Shown here: positions 8,226 to 16,950 of the stretch, piece after piece
How the letters are laid out: each line of letters opens with the position of its first letter
Numbering within the stretch: the first letter of the stretch is position 1
Assembly (NCBI RefSeq): GCF_000949425.1
Contig: NZ_CP010976.1
Span: forward strand, 1,240,001-1,304,000
Direction of reading: 5' to 3'
DNA length: 64,000 bases
From: Paenibacillus sp. IHBB 10380
GTDB taxonomy: Bacteria; Bacillota; Bacilli; Paenibacillales; Paenibacillaceae
Made by a program: the position numbers and the translations under genes
The notes under the pieces: generated by a model
The model's database searches: none
What the model saw: the letters and a program-made list of their open reading frames with translations, nothing else
Told to the model about the DNA's origin: nothing

Positions 8226-11087
8226 ATGAAATTTGCTGTACTGGACTTTGAAACAACAGGCAACCAGTCCGCCGATGAAATTATTCAAGTTGGACTTGCC
8301 ATCATTGAAGAAGATCAAACGATATCCCGTGTATACGGGTCTTATGTTAATCCCGGGATACCCATCCCGCCGTTTATTACTAGCTTGACAGGTATCACAG
8401 AACAGGATGTAGTGGATGCTCCTTCTTTGGAAGAAATGATGATGGAGCTAGTTCCGCTTTTAGATGATGTGGTGCTGGTAGGTCACAATGTCGCTTTTGA
8501 CTTTGGTTTTCTACAGAATGCACTGGATCGGTGTGGCTATCTGCCCTATGCAGGACGAATTCTTGATACCATGGATTTTCTCAAAATATGCTTTCCATCC
8601 TTAACGACTTATCAATTGGGGTTGGTTTCTGCTCATTTTGAAATTCAGCATGACCGGCCTCATCAAGCAGATAGCGATGCACTCGCCACGGCGCTTGTTT
8701 TATTGAAATGTCTTGATGAGTTATGGACGCTTCCACTGATCACATTACAGCGTTTAAGTGAGTTATTTGCGAACGAGGATAGTGACCTTGGTTGGTATTT
8801 TGATGGATTGTGTCAGGAGAAGGAGAAGCAGCCCGCTCAGGATCTTGAGAATCATACCTACTATCGCCAATTGGCACTTGCTGTAGAGGATTGGAATGAA
8901 ATTGCACCTCCACGTGATAACTTAGAAGATAACCCACTTCGTTCAATGGATTTCCCACAGTATCTTGCGAGCATAGAAACCCGTCTTCGGGAAATTATGC
9001 CACAATATGAAGCGCGTGAATCACAAAGTATTATGTTCAGTGAGGTTATAACTGCACTCCAGAATGAGAAGCATCTTATCATTGAAGCGGGTACAGGGAC
9101 AGGGAAGTCACTTGGTTATTTGATCCCTGCCATATATCAAAGCGTTAAGAACGATCAAAAGGTCATGGTTAGCACGCACACTATTAATCTTCAGGAGCAG
9201 CTCCGAGAACGTGATGTTCCTTTATTGACAGAGGTTGTTCCTTTTCCTTTTAAGGCGGCTATATTTAAAGGTAGGCAGCATTATTTGTGTTTGAGAAAAT
9301 TTGAACATAAAATAAATAAGAGAGACTTCTCAAATCCTAAGGAAGACCTTCTAACAGCGGCTCAAATGTTAATATGGCTAACTCAGACAGAGACCGGTGA
9401 CGACGAGGAGCTGAACTTGAGCGGACGTGGAGGCGATTTCTGGGATACGGTTGCTAGTGACTCCGAATCATGCTTAGGTCGTGCTTGTCCATGGTTCCGT
9501 AAATGTTACTATCATCGAGCGAAGCATGAAGCAGGAATTGCGGACGTCGTTATCACGAATCACTCTAAACTTTTTACAGATGTTAAGGCAGGGCACCAGC
9601 TTCTACCAGCCTATGAACATTTGGTGATTGATGAAGCACATCACCTAGAAGAAGTAGCGGGTAAGCATCTCGGACTTCAAATGAAATATTTCACGATCGT
9701 GCATACACTAACAAGACTTTATAAAGATAATCGTAGTGGTCAATTACCAGCCTTACGCCAGCAGATCTATTCTTCGGGCTATGAGAAGTCTTCTGAGTGG
9801 TCTTCCCTTATTGAAAGATTAAGTGGAGATTTGGTTGAGGTTAAGGAGCATTGGGATAGACTGAGTGATATGTTATTTAGTCTTCTGCCTGAGCGCAGTG
9901 ATGCTGCACCTGGAGATACGGGTCAGTTTGTTCTACGCTTACAACCTACGAAGAAGCCACAGGATTGGGAGGCTGTATCTGCAATCGAGAATCAGATACA
10001 TGTCATCTTAAGCGATGTGGTTCGTAAAGGTGAGAAGATGATAAACGAGCTCAGGGATGATCATGATGAATACAATTCAGATAGCTTAGTCACAGATATC
10101 AGTGGTCTCTTCAAGGATCTGAATGCGGAGAAGGAAGATCTTCGTTTTTTCATGTCACTCAATGATGCAGGAAATGTATATTGGATGGAAGCCAATGGTC
10201 ATTTTCGAAGTAAATCATTGCAATTGTTCGCAGTCCCTATAGATGTGAGCAAGCAATTGAAGGAATTATTCTTTGATAAGAAGAAAAGTATAATATTAAC
10301 ATCTGCCACGCTATCGATTGAAAAGTCATTTCAGTATATGATCGAGAACCTGGGTCTACAAGAATCTGCAGACAGTAACCGACTGATGACAGTTCAACTG
10401 CCATCGCCGTTTCGCTACCGCGATCAGGCATTGCTTGTGATTCCTCGGGACTTCCCAAGTGTGAAGGGAAGCATTGGAGATGCGCTCTTTGTGAACACGC
10501 TGGTTAAATCTTTAGCAGATACGGCGATAGCTACTAAGGGGAGGATGCTTGTATTATTCACTTCATATCGCATGCTTCGTCAAGTGTATGAACCCTTACG
10601 TAGTGCGCTCTCTTCCAGTGATATTACCGTCTTAGGTCAGGGTGTGGACACAGGGAGTCGAAGTAAATTGATTCGCAGGTTCCAAGATAGCAGTGCCTCT
10701 GTGTTACTAGGAACGAGTAGCTTCTGGGAAGGTGTGGATATACCTGGTGAAGCGTTGACCTGTCTGGCTATCGTTCGGTTACCGTTTCAACCGCCGAATC
10801 ATCCGCTTGTAGAAGCCAAAAGCGAGCTCTTGCAACAACAGAAGAAGAATCCTTTCATGAAGTTATCAGTACCTCAAGCGGTGATCCGCTTCAAGCAAGG
10901 CTTTGGTAGACTTGTACGTACAGCAAGTGATCGAGGCATTGTTATTGTATATGATACACGTGTTATAGAATCTTATTATGGGAAATATTTCTTATATTCA
11001 TTGCCTGGTCCCAAAATGGAACATATGCCAATGAATCAGATGGTACCACGCATATCTGAATGGCTTCATGAGGGAGGGGCATCTTGA
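8226..11087 (+). CDS. dinG: DinG-family helicase with N-terminal 3'-5' exonuclease domain
   Basis: A 953-residue fusion. Residues 1 to about 170 form a DnaQ-like DEDDh exonuclease (VLDFETTG, HNVAFDFGFL, HQADSDA). After it comes an XPD/DinG superfamily 2 helicase with Walker A EAGTGTGKS, DEAH box VIDEAHH and C-terminal QGFGRLVRT. Four cysteines between motifs I and II follow C-x60-C-x4-C-x5-C, matching the tail spacing of the Fe-S cluster in E. coli DinG. It probably unwinds and trims damaged or displaced DNA. GAAAGGGA precedes the ATG. The place next to panD is as in Bacillus. Confidence 0.93.
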   Translation: MKFAVLDFETTGNQSADEIIQVGLAIIEEDQTISRVYGSYVNPGIPIPPFITSLTGITEQDVVDAPSLEEMMMELVPLLDDVVLVGHNVAFDFGFLQNALDRCGYLPYAGRILDTMDFLKICFPSLTTYQLGLVSAHFEIQHDRPHQADSDALATALVLLKCLDELWTLPLITLQRLSELFANEDSDLGWYFDGLCQEKEKQPAQDLENHTYYRQLALAVEDWNEIAPPRDNLEDNPLRSMDFPQYLASIETRLREIMPQYEARESQSIMFSEVITALQNEKHLIIEAGTGTGKSLGYLIPAIYQSVKNDQKVMVSTHTINLQEQLRERDVPLLTEVVPFPFKAAIFKGRQHYLCLRKFEHKINKRDFSNPKEDLLTAAQMLIWLTQTETGDDEELNLSGRGGDFWDTVASDSESCLGRACPWFRKCYYHRAKHEAGIADVVITNHSKLFTDVKAGHQLLPAYEHLVIDEAHHLEEVAGKHLGLQMKYFTIVHTLTRLYKDNRSGQLPALRQQIYSSGYEKSSEWSSLIERLSGDLVEVKEHWDRLSDMLFSLLPERSDAAPGDTGQFVLRLQPTKKPQDWEAVSAIENQIHVILSDVVRKGEKMINELRDDHDEYNSDSLVTDISGLFKDLNAEKEDLRFFMSLNDAGNVYWMEANGHFRSKSLQLFAVPIDVSKQLKELFFDKKKSIILTSATLSIEKSFQYMIENLGLQESADSNRLMTVQLPSPFRYRDQALLVIPRDFPSVKGSIGDALFVNTLVKSLADTAIATKGRMLVLFTSYRMLRQVYEPLRSALSSSDITVLGQGVDTGSRSKLIRRFQDSSASVLLGTSSFWEGVDIPGEALTCLAIVRLPFQPPNHPLVEAKSELLQQQKKNPFMKLSVPQAVIRFKQGFGRLVRTASDRGIVIVYDTRVIESYYGKYFLYSLPGPKMEHMPMNQMVPRISEWLHEGGAS

Positions 11088-11125
11088 GGTGGCTTTATTT
11101 CAGCCAATAATTAGGAGGAGCAAGA

Positions 11126-11797
11126 ATGAAATTCGAGAAAATATCAGAAGCTGTCGTCCGTAGATTGCCTGTCTATTTAAGGTATCTTTCGGAGCTTCAA
11201 AACCGTGAAGTTGCTACTGTTTCTTCGCAGGAATTAGGTCAAAAGCTTGAACTGAATCCTGCACAAATTCGTAAGGATTTAGCCTATTTCGGGGATTTCG
11301 GACGTAAAGGGATCGGTTATGATGTTGCTTATCTTATTGAGAAAATTCGTCACATCCTGAATCTTGACCAGCAAATTAATGTGGTGTTGGTGGGAGCAGG
11401 GAACTTGGGACAAGCGCTATCTAATTACAATATGTATCTTAAAGAGAATTTGAAAATCATTGCTGTGTTTGACTCTTATTCACCTAAAGTAGGCACAGAG
11501 ATTAATACATTAAAAGTACAACCAATGGAAGAGCTTAGATCAACAATTATTGACAAAAACATTCGAATTGGGATCATTACAGTTCCGGCATTTGAGGCGC
11601 AAAGTGTAGCTGACCAACTAATTGAATCAGGTATCGAAGCGATATTGAATTTCGCACCTACCATTCTTAAAGCACCGCCTCATATTCGCATCCATGCTGC
11701 TGACTTCACAACCGATATGCTAAGTCTGGCTTATTATTTGAACAATAGAAAGGAAGAAACAATTCATGACGAAATCACCGACAAAGTGGATCATTAA
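11126..11797 (+). CDS. rex: redox-sensing transcriptional repressor Rex
   Basis: Rex (223 aa) is a dimeric repressor that releases DNA when NADH rises. The N-terminal winged helix (residues 1-80) includes VSSQELGQKLELNPAQIRKD, and the Rossmann domain has VLVGAGNLGQAL. The C-terminal domain-swapped helix follows. Its usual targets are fermentation and respiration genes. ackA and a hydroxyacyl-CoA dehydrogenase lie 4-5 kb downstream, but I found no clear TTGTG-N8-CACAA operator near them. The last 32 bp overlap mtaD. AGGAGGAG precedes the ATG. Confidence 0.95.
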   Translation: MKFEKISEAVVRRLPVYLRYLSELQNREVATVSSQELGQKLELNPAQIRKDLAYFGDFGRKGIGYDVAYLIEKIRHILNLDQQINVVLVGAGNLGQALSNYNMYLKENLKIIAVFDSYSPKVGTEINTLKVQPMEELRSTIIDKNIRIGIITVPAFEAQSVADQLIESGIEAILNFAPTILKAPPHIRIHAADFTTDMLSLAYYLNNRKEETIHDEITDKVDH

Positions 11798-13073
11798 GAA
11801 CGGATCCTTTGCTGTCCTTAATCGAGAGCAACCGGTTATTCGAGGATATATGCTAATTGAAGATGATCTGATTACTTACATTGGGGAGCAGGCCCCTTCT
11901 GTTGAACAGGATATCCCCGTGGTTGATGGTACTCATTTGTTCTTCCTACCTGGATTAGTCAATACGCATGGGCATGCCGCGATGTCGTTGCTGAGAGGTT
12001 ATGGTGATGATCTAGCACTTCAAGTCTGGCTACAAGAAAAAATGTGGCCAATGGAGGCGAAATTCACTTCAGAAGACGTATACTGGGGAACATCCTTGTC
12101 AGTCATAGAAATGCTAAAGGGAGGTACAACTACCTTTTTAGATATGTATGATCATATGGGACAAGTGGCTAAAGTTGTTGAAGGATCTGGTATGAGAGGC
12201 GTTTTAATGCGTGGTGTTATTGGTCTATGTTCTGAAGAGGTTCAGAATGTGAAGCTGAAAGAAGCTATCGCTTTCGCTAAAGATTGGCATGGCCAAGCAG
12301 ATGGAAGAATCACGACGATGATCTCACCACATGCACCTTATACTTGCCCTCCAGATTTCTTCGAGAGATTTGTACAAGCCGCTCATGATCTAGATCTGCC
12401 TATGCATACGCATATGTCTGAGACGTTGAGTGAAGTCCAGCAGAATGTGAATGACTATGGTCTTAGACCTGTGGAGCATTTAGAGAAGCTAGGGATGTTT
12501 ACACGCCCTTCGTTGGTAGCTCATGGGGTTCACTTAAACGATAAGGAAATTGAAATATTGGCTAAATATGATGTTGGTGTGTCGCATAATCCAGGCAGTA
12601 ATCTGAAGCTTGCGAGTGGTATAGCAAGAGTGACAGATCTGTTGAAAGCGGGCGTTACGGTTTCGCTTGGCACAGATGGACCGGCCAGTAATAATAATTT
12701 AGATATGTTTGAAGAAATGCGTCTGGCTGCATTAATTCATAAAGGAATCTCGGGAGATCCAACAGCCATTCCTGCGGCAGAAGCGCTGCGTATGGGTACA
12801 GTGTATGGAGCCAAATCTCTTTTCTTAGACCGGATAGGTAGTCTTGCTCCGGGCATGAAAGCTGACTTCATTGCTGTAAATACAGACCAAGCTCATTTCT
12901 TGCCTCACACTGACTTCATATCTCATGCTGTATATTCAGCAAGTAGCAAAGATGTTGAGCATGTGTGGGTTGATGGTAAACAGGTTGTGAAACACGGTGC
13001 TTGTCTTACTCTCGATGAGGAACGCATTCGTCGTGAAGCACAGTCAGCATTCGAGGGCTTGTTGTCGCGTTAA
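11766..13073 (+). CDS. mtaD: 5-methylthioadenosine/S-adenosylhomocysteine deaminase
   Basis: Amidohydrolase (435 aa) of the ATZ/TRZ-MtaD group. It deaminates MTA and SAH to the inosine forms. The metal site is visible: NTHGHAAM (His-x-His), the HTHMSET strand, AHGVHL and LGTDGPAS (Asp). SPHAPYTCPP and SNLKLASGIA match the MtaD/SAH-deaminase group. The substrate assignment rests on family resemblance only. It fits a strain that also carries methionine-salvage genes at 25-36 kb. It overlaps rex by 32 bp, so it is probably co-transcribed. Confidence 0.85.
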   Translation: MTKSPTKWIIKNGSFAVLNREQPVIRGYMLIEDDLITYIGEQAPSVEQDIPVVDGTHLFFLPGLVNTHGHAAMSLLRGYGDDLALQVWLQEKMWPMEAKFTSEDVYWGTSLSVIEMLKGGTTTFLDMYDHMGQVAKVVEGSGMRGVLMRGVIGLCSEEVQNVKLKEAIAFAKDWHGQADGRITTMISPHAPYTCPPDFFERFVQAAHDLDLPMHTHMSETLSEVQQNVNDYGLRPVEHLEKLGMFTRPSLVAHGVHLNDKEIEILAKYDVGVSHNPGSNLKLASGIARVTDLLKAGVTVSLGTDGPASNNNLDMFEEMRLAALIHKGISGDPTAIPAAEALRMGTVYGAKSLFLDRIGSLAPGMKADFIAVNTDQAHFLPHTDFISHAVYSASSKDVEHVWVDGKQVVKHGACLTLDEERIRREAQSAFEGLLSR

Positions 13074-13110
13074 CAGCAAGGGTCTCACTCTCGGAGAAAG
13101 GAAGTTCAGG

Positions 13111-13623
13111 GTGAAGAATAAAAAAAAATGGATTCTGCTTGGTATTGTTATTTTTCTGCTGATATTGTTTGGACTTTATAGATATTACATATATATCATT
13201 CAAGATCAACACAGTCAGGAAACGACCGCAATCACTGCTGCCAAAAAAAATACAGAGTTGGTGAAGGTGACTGATACACAGAAATCAGTGTGGGACACCA
13301 TCTCTTGGGTTATTGAAGGTAAGGATAAGGACCAGAGAGATCTCATGGTCTGGGTTCAATTTACTGAAGATAACAAGCTTGCATCGGGACTGAACGCAAT
13401 ACACAGCGAGCTGGTAGAGAACGGATTATCAGAAGAGCAAATACGATCCAAGATCATAAATGAAATACCGGGTATTGAGGAAATTAGGATTCAGCCTGGA
13501 ATGTATTATGGTGAATATGTATGGCAAGTGTACTACTTGGAGAAAGACCATTATTACTACCGTTTTTATAAGTTCAAAGACGGTTCACCTGTAGGAGATC
13601 GTTATACATTACCTAATCGATAA
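13111..13623 (+). CDS. tseB: cell wall elongation regulator TseB-like protein (YpmB family)
   Basis: A 170-residue membrane-anchored protein with a short basic N-terminus (KNKKK), one transmembrane segment (about residues 6-26) and an extracytoplasmic part of DUF5590/PepSY type. In B. subtilis TseB (YpmB) binds PBP2A and tunes cell-wall elongation. GTG 13111 is chosen for GAGAAAGGAAG about 8 bases upstream; earlier in-frame codons lie inside mtaD. The position after dinG and before asnS matches ypmB in Bacillus, which supports orthology. Confidence 0.82.
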   Translation: MKNKKKWILLGIVIFLLILFGLYRYYIYIIQDQHSQETTAITAAKKNTELVKVTDTQKSVWDTISWVIEGKDKDQRDLMVWVQFTEDNKLASGLNAIHSELVENGLSEEQIRSKIINEIPGIEEIRIQPGMYYGEYVWQVYYLEKDHYYYRFYKFKDGSPVGDRYTLPNR

Positions 13624-13651
13624 ATAAAGACTTTATTAAATATAAAAATAT

Positions 13652-13692
13652 AAAATGACCGAGAATCCTTTGTGGAATCTCGGTCATTTTAT
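13652..13692 (+). terminator. hairpin terminator after tseB
   Basis: AAAATGACCGAGA pairs with TCTCGGTCATTTT, a 13-bp stem with flanking A and T tracts, so it can work in both directions. Confidence 0.85.
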
Positions 13693-13905
13693 ATTGGTCG
13701 GATTGTATAGCTATGTGTGACCGGGTCTGACAATTCGACATTAATAAACAACAAATTTAAAATATAGCCACACATTACCTTCGAAAAAGGATATGCGATA
13801 TGATATACTTTATCGTAGATTTACTTGATAGATTATATGTACACGATTTGTATATCAATATTGAGAAATTAAATTTTTGTCTATATATGAAAGGAGAACG
13901 ACTAG

Positions 13906-14457
13906 TTGAAACCACGTGTAGTTCCTATACTTATTACTGTAGTCCTCTCTGGCGCCCTTTTATTTGGCGGTTGGTTTCTATACCGGCAAATGACTTTACA
14001 AAGTCCCCTCCACAATATGGTGACAAAATATGAGGGCGTAAATAGCGCTCAAATGGATATTACCAAAGATAAAATTGTTTTGAATCTTGATATTAAACCA
14101 AATACTCAGTTACCAGGACTTGTTCAACAACTAAAAACAGAAGGAAAGTCACTGGTTGGAAACCGTGTTTTACAGTTCGTTGTTGTTGATCATTCCTCTA
14201 ATACATTAAATGAATTCTGGGAGAAAGCGATGTTCTCTGTAGCTGAGGCTATGGAGAATAAACGTTATACAGATATACCCAAGAAACTAGAGGAACTGAC
14301 ACAAGCATCAGGTGATGTGAAAGTGACAACTGAAATGGACGATACGAACGTGTATGTGAATTTGATTAGTACGACGGATGCTAAGGCTAGTAAATTTATT
14401 ATTCTACCGCGTGATCCAGGTAAATTGGGGGTGTGGAACAATGCCAAGATGGACTAA
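13906..14457 (+). CDS. membrane-anchored extracytoplasmic protein, unknown function
   Basis: A 183-residue protein starting at TTG 13906 after AAAGGAG. Residues 6-26 form one transmembrane helix (ILITVVLSGALLFGGW); the rest should face outside. The external part alternates beta-like stretches and a helical section and has no motif I recognise. Its 3' end overlaps the next gene by 17 bp, so the two are translationally linked. The neighbour is an FtsH-like protease without FtsH's usual external domain, so this protein could be its detached outer partner. That role is inference. Confidence 0.75.
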   Translation: MKPRVVPILITVVLSGALLFGGWFLYRQMTLQSPLHNMVTKYEGVNSAQMDITKDKIVLNLDIKPNTQLPGLVQQLKTEGKSLVGNRVLQFVVVDHSSNTLNEFWEKAMFSVAEAMENKRYTDIPKKLEELTQASGDVKVTTEMDDTNVYVNLISTTDAKASKFIILPRDPGKLGVWNNAKMD

Positions 14458-15943
14458 AGAAGTTCTGATTGGATTTCTGCCTGTACTGATTATTTTCTTA
14501 GCCTTTATTGGTATCAATGTTGTTCCATTGCTGTTTGCAGCTATCTTGATCGGTGTTCTGCTGGTGGTCGCTAACAAGCGCGGAGGACTTGCAGTCGGTG
14601 CAGCAGCGGACCGTAAGCGGAAGAAGAATAGCATGAGCAAGCTTACCTTTGAAGAAATTGGGGGTCAAGACAATGCGAAGGAGGAGCTTCGAGAAGCTCT
14701 TGATTTTCTTAATCGATATGACGAGGTTCAGAAATTTGGGATTCGGCCATTGAAAGGTATTCTCCTCACAGGTCCGCCAGGAACAGGGAAGACGCTGATG
14801 GCAAAAGCGGCGAGTCAGTATACGGATTCGGTTTTCGTAGCTGCAGCCGGTAGTGAATTTGTTGAGATGTATGTTGGGGTCGGTGCAGGACGAGTTCGGG
14901 ATTTATTTCGGGATGCTCGGTCCCGCGCTGCTAAGGAGAATAAGAAAAGCGCCATAATATTTATAGATGAGATTGACGTCATTGGTGGTAAGCGTGAGGG
15001 TGGTCAGCAGCGAGAGTATGATCAGACTCTTAATCAATTATTAACTGAAATGGATGGTATCTATTCATCGGAAAGTCCACGGATTCTAATCATCGCAGCG
15101 ACGAATCGTAAGGAAATGCTAGACAGTGCCTTACTGCGACCAGGACGATTTGATCGGCATATTCAGGTTGATTTACCGGATAAAAAGGGAAGAAAACATA
15201 TTTTACAACTTCATGCCAAGAACAAGCCTATTACGGAGGCTCTTGATATGGATAAGATAGCGGAGGAATCCTATGGATTCTCTGGAGCACAGCTCGAAAG
15301 TGTAATGAATGAGGCTGCGATCTACATGATGCGTGAGCATAAACAGGAGATAGAGCAGCGGCATATTTCCATGGCCATTGATAAGGTGATGATGGGAGAA
15401 AAGACGGATCGAGAATCAACCTTAGAAGAGAAAAGAAGAGTTGCGATTCATGAGTTGGGACATGCCATTATGGCAGAGGTAGTTCGCCCAGGTAGTGTAA
15501 GTCAAGTGGCATTAAGTCCACGGGGACAAGCACTAGGTTATGTGCGTCATAACCCACAAGAAGAACAATATCTGTATACAAAGTCTTTCCTCGAAGAACA
15601 GATTATGATTGCTCTTGGAGGGGCCGCATCGGAGGAAATTTATTACGGTGGACGGAGTACAGGTTCGAGTAATGATTTCGAACAAGCATTGAATATTGTC
15701 CAAACGATGATGAAATCGGGTCTGACCTCACTAGGTATCGTAAACATAGAAATGGTGACGACAGAAGAACTGATGAGAGAGAATAATGTGATTCTGGAGG
15801 CGTTAATGTCTCGAACTCGAGATGTACTAGAACAGCATCGTAACGTATTTGATCAGTCGCTGGACATCTTACTTAGAGAAGAAACACTCTCTGGAAATCA
15901 ATTTCGTTGTCTATTTAGTGAATCTTCACTTTTACCAGCATAA
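14441..15943 (+). CDS. FtsH-like membrane AAA metalloprotease lacking the external domain
   Basis: A 500-residue FtsH relative. Residues 7-45 are one hydrophobic stretch that fits two transmembrane helices joined by only a few residues, where true FtsH has about 70 external residues. The AAA module is complete: Walker A GPPGTGKT (111-118), pore loop MYVGVG, Walker B IIFIDEID (172-179) and RPGRFDR arginine fingers. The protease site is complete: HELGH (337-341) and Asp412 in SSNDFEQA. It should degrade proteins at the membrane using ATP and zinc. ATG 14441 has GGGGGTG upstream. The main FtsH is presumably elsewhere. Confidence 0.88.
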   Translation: MPRWTKEVLIGFLPVLIIFLAFIGINVVPLLFAAILIGVLLVVANKRGGLAVGAAADRKRKKNSMSKLTFEEIGGQDNAKEELREALDFLNRYDEVQKFGIRPLKGILLTGPPGTGKTLMAKAASQYTDSVFVAAAGSEFVEMYVGVGAGRVRDLFRDARSRAAKENKKSAIIFIDEIDVIGGKREGGQQREYDQTLNQLLTEMDGIYSSESPRILIIAATNRKEMLDSALLRPGRFDRHIQVDLPDKKGRKHILQLHAKNKPITEALDMDKIAEESYGFSGAQLESVMNEAAIYMMREHKQEIEQRHISMAIDKVMMGEKTDRESTLEEKRRVAIHELGHAIMAEVVRPGSVSQVALSPRGQALGYVRHNPQEEQYLYTKSFLEEQIMIALGGAASEEIYYGGRSTGSSNDFEQALNIVQTMMKSGLTSLGIVNIEMVTTEELMRENNVILEALMSRTRDVLEQHRNVFDQSLDILLREETLSGNQFRCLFSESSLLPA

Positions 15944-15968
15944 AATATGATGCTGGTTATTTTTTTTT
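15935..15968 (+). terminator. terminator spanning the protease stop codon
   Basis: CCAGCAT and ATGCTGG form a short stem that includes the TAA stop and is followed by about nine Ts. Confidence 0.75.
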
Positions 15969-16077
15969 ACTTTTGTTCCATGCTAAGATATTATTATATG
16001 TTGGAGTGAATAACGTATTTTTCGATAAGAAGGGTACAATATCGAATATACGACATAAAAAGGGAGTTGCATACCAT

Positions 16078-16950
16078 ATGTTATTTAAGAAGATTGGTGT
16101 CATAGGCGGTGGCACCATGGGACAAGGAATCGCAGAAATGCTAGCAGCAAAGGGCATTGATGTATTATTGGTGGAGAAATCTACAGAGAAATTAAACTAT
16201 TCCTATAACATGATTGAGACAAGTCTTGATAAACAGCTAGAGAAGTGGGGTATTACTCAGGCAGAGAAGAAACTTATTCTCAGTAGAATTCATAAAGTAG
16301 AACATTTCGCTGAACTTGGAACATGTGACATGATTATTGAGACCATTTCCGAAGATTTAGATGCGAAGAAACAAATATTCTCACAATTGGACCAAGTATG
16401 TCCTAACAATATTATTCTTGCTAGTAATACATCAACACTTAGTTTGACTGAACTTGCAAGTTCTACGATGTATCCTGAACGTGTGATTGGAATGCACTTT
16501 ATTCATCCGGTCGGAAAAGTGGATTTAGTTGAAATTATTCGTGGACTGAAGACATCCGATCTCACGTTTGTAGAAACGAAAAATTTCGTAGAAGACGTGG
16601 TAAGCAAAAAAGGAATCATGATCTATGAATCTCCTGGATTCGTATCTTCTCGTTTAATTTGTCTATTAATTAATGAGGCACTTCACATTCTGCAAGAAGG
16701 TGTTGCTTCTGCTGAAGACATCGATAATGCAATGCGTATAGGCTATCAGTTCCAGAATGGTCCTCTAGAAATGGCAGATCGTTTCGGACTGGACTCTGTA
16801 CTTGCTGCTCTTGAAAGAATGTTCCGTGAATTTGGTGAATTGAAATATCGCCCATCCACCATACTTAAGAAGATGGTTCGTGCAGGGCATCTAGGTGTTA
16901 AAACAGGTGAAGGATTCTTCAAGTATGACAAGGATGGTGACCGGATATGA
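16078..16950 (+). CDS. 3-hydroxyacyl-CoA (3-hydroxybutyryl-CoA) dehydrogenase
   Basis: A 290-residue NAD-dependent dehydrogenase of the FadB/Hbd type, interconverting 3-hydroxyacyl-CoA and 3-oxoacyl-CoA. The Rossmann loop is GVIGGGTMGQGIAE. SNTSTLSLTELAS and MHFIHPVGKVDLVEII carry the catalytic Ser and His, and the C-terminal domain has GYQFQNGPLEMAD. ATG 16078 has AAAGGGAG about 12 bases upstream. It overlaps ackA by 4 bp. Pairing with acetate kinase suggests a link to acyl-CoA/acetate metabolism; chain-length preference cannot be read from sequence. Confidence 0.87.
   Translation: MLFKKIGVIGGGTMGQGIAEMLAAKGIDVLLVEKSTEKLNYSYNMIETSLDKQLEKWGITQAEKKLILSRIHKVEHFAELGTCDMIIETISEDLDAKKQIFSQLDQVCPNNIILASNTSTLSLTELASSTMYPERVIGMHFIHPVGKVDLVEIIRGLKTSDLTFVETKNFVEDVVSKKGIMIYESPGFVSSRLICLLINEALHILQEGVASAEDIDNAMRIGYQFQNGPLEMADRFGLDSVLAALERMFREFGELKYRPSTILKKMVRAGHLGVKTGEGFFKYDKDGDRI

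Noticed and set aside
13800..14033. A + strand gene of 77 codons upstream of the membrane protein
   Set aside because: It overlaps the membrane-protein gene in another frame, has no ribosome site and shows a random composition.
16746..16931. Antisense frames within the dehydrogenase and other long genes
   Set aside because: They are shadows of well-supported genes with no start signals.
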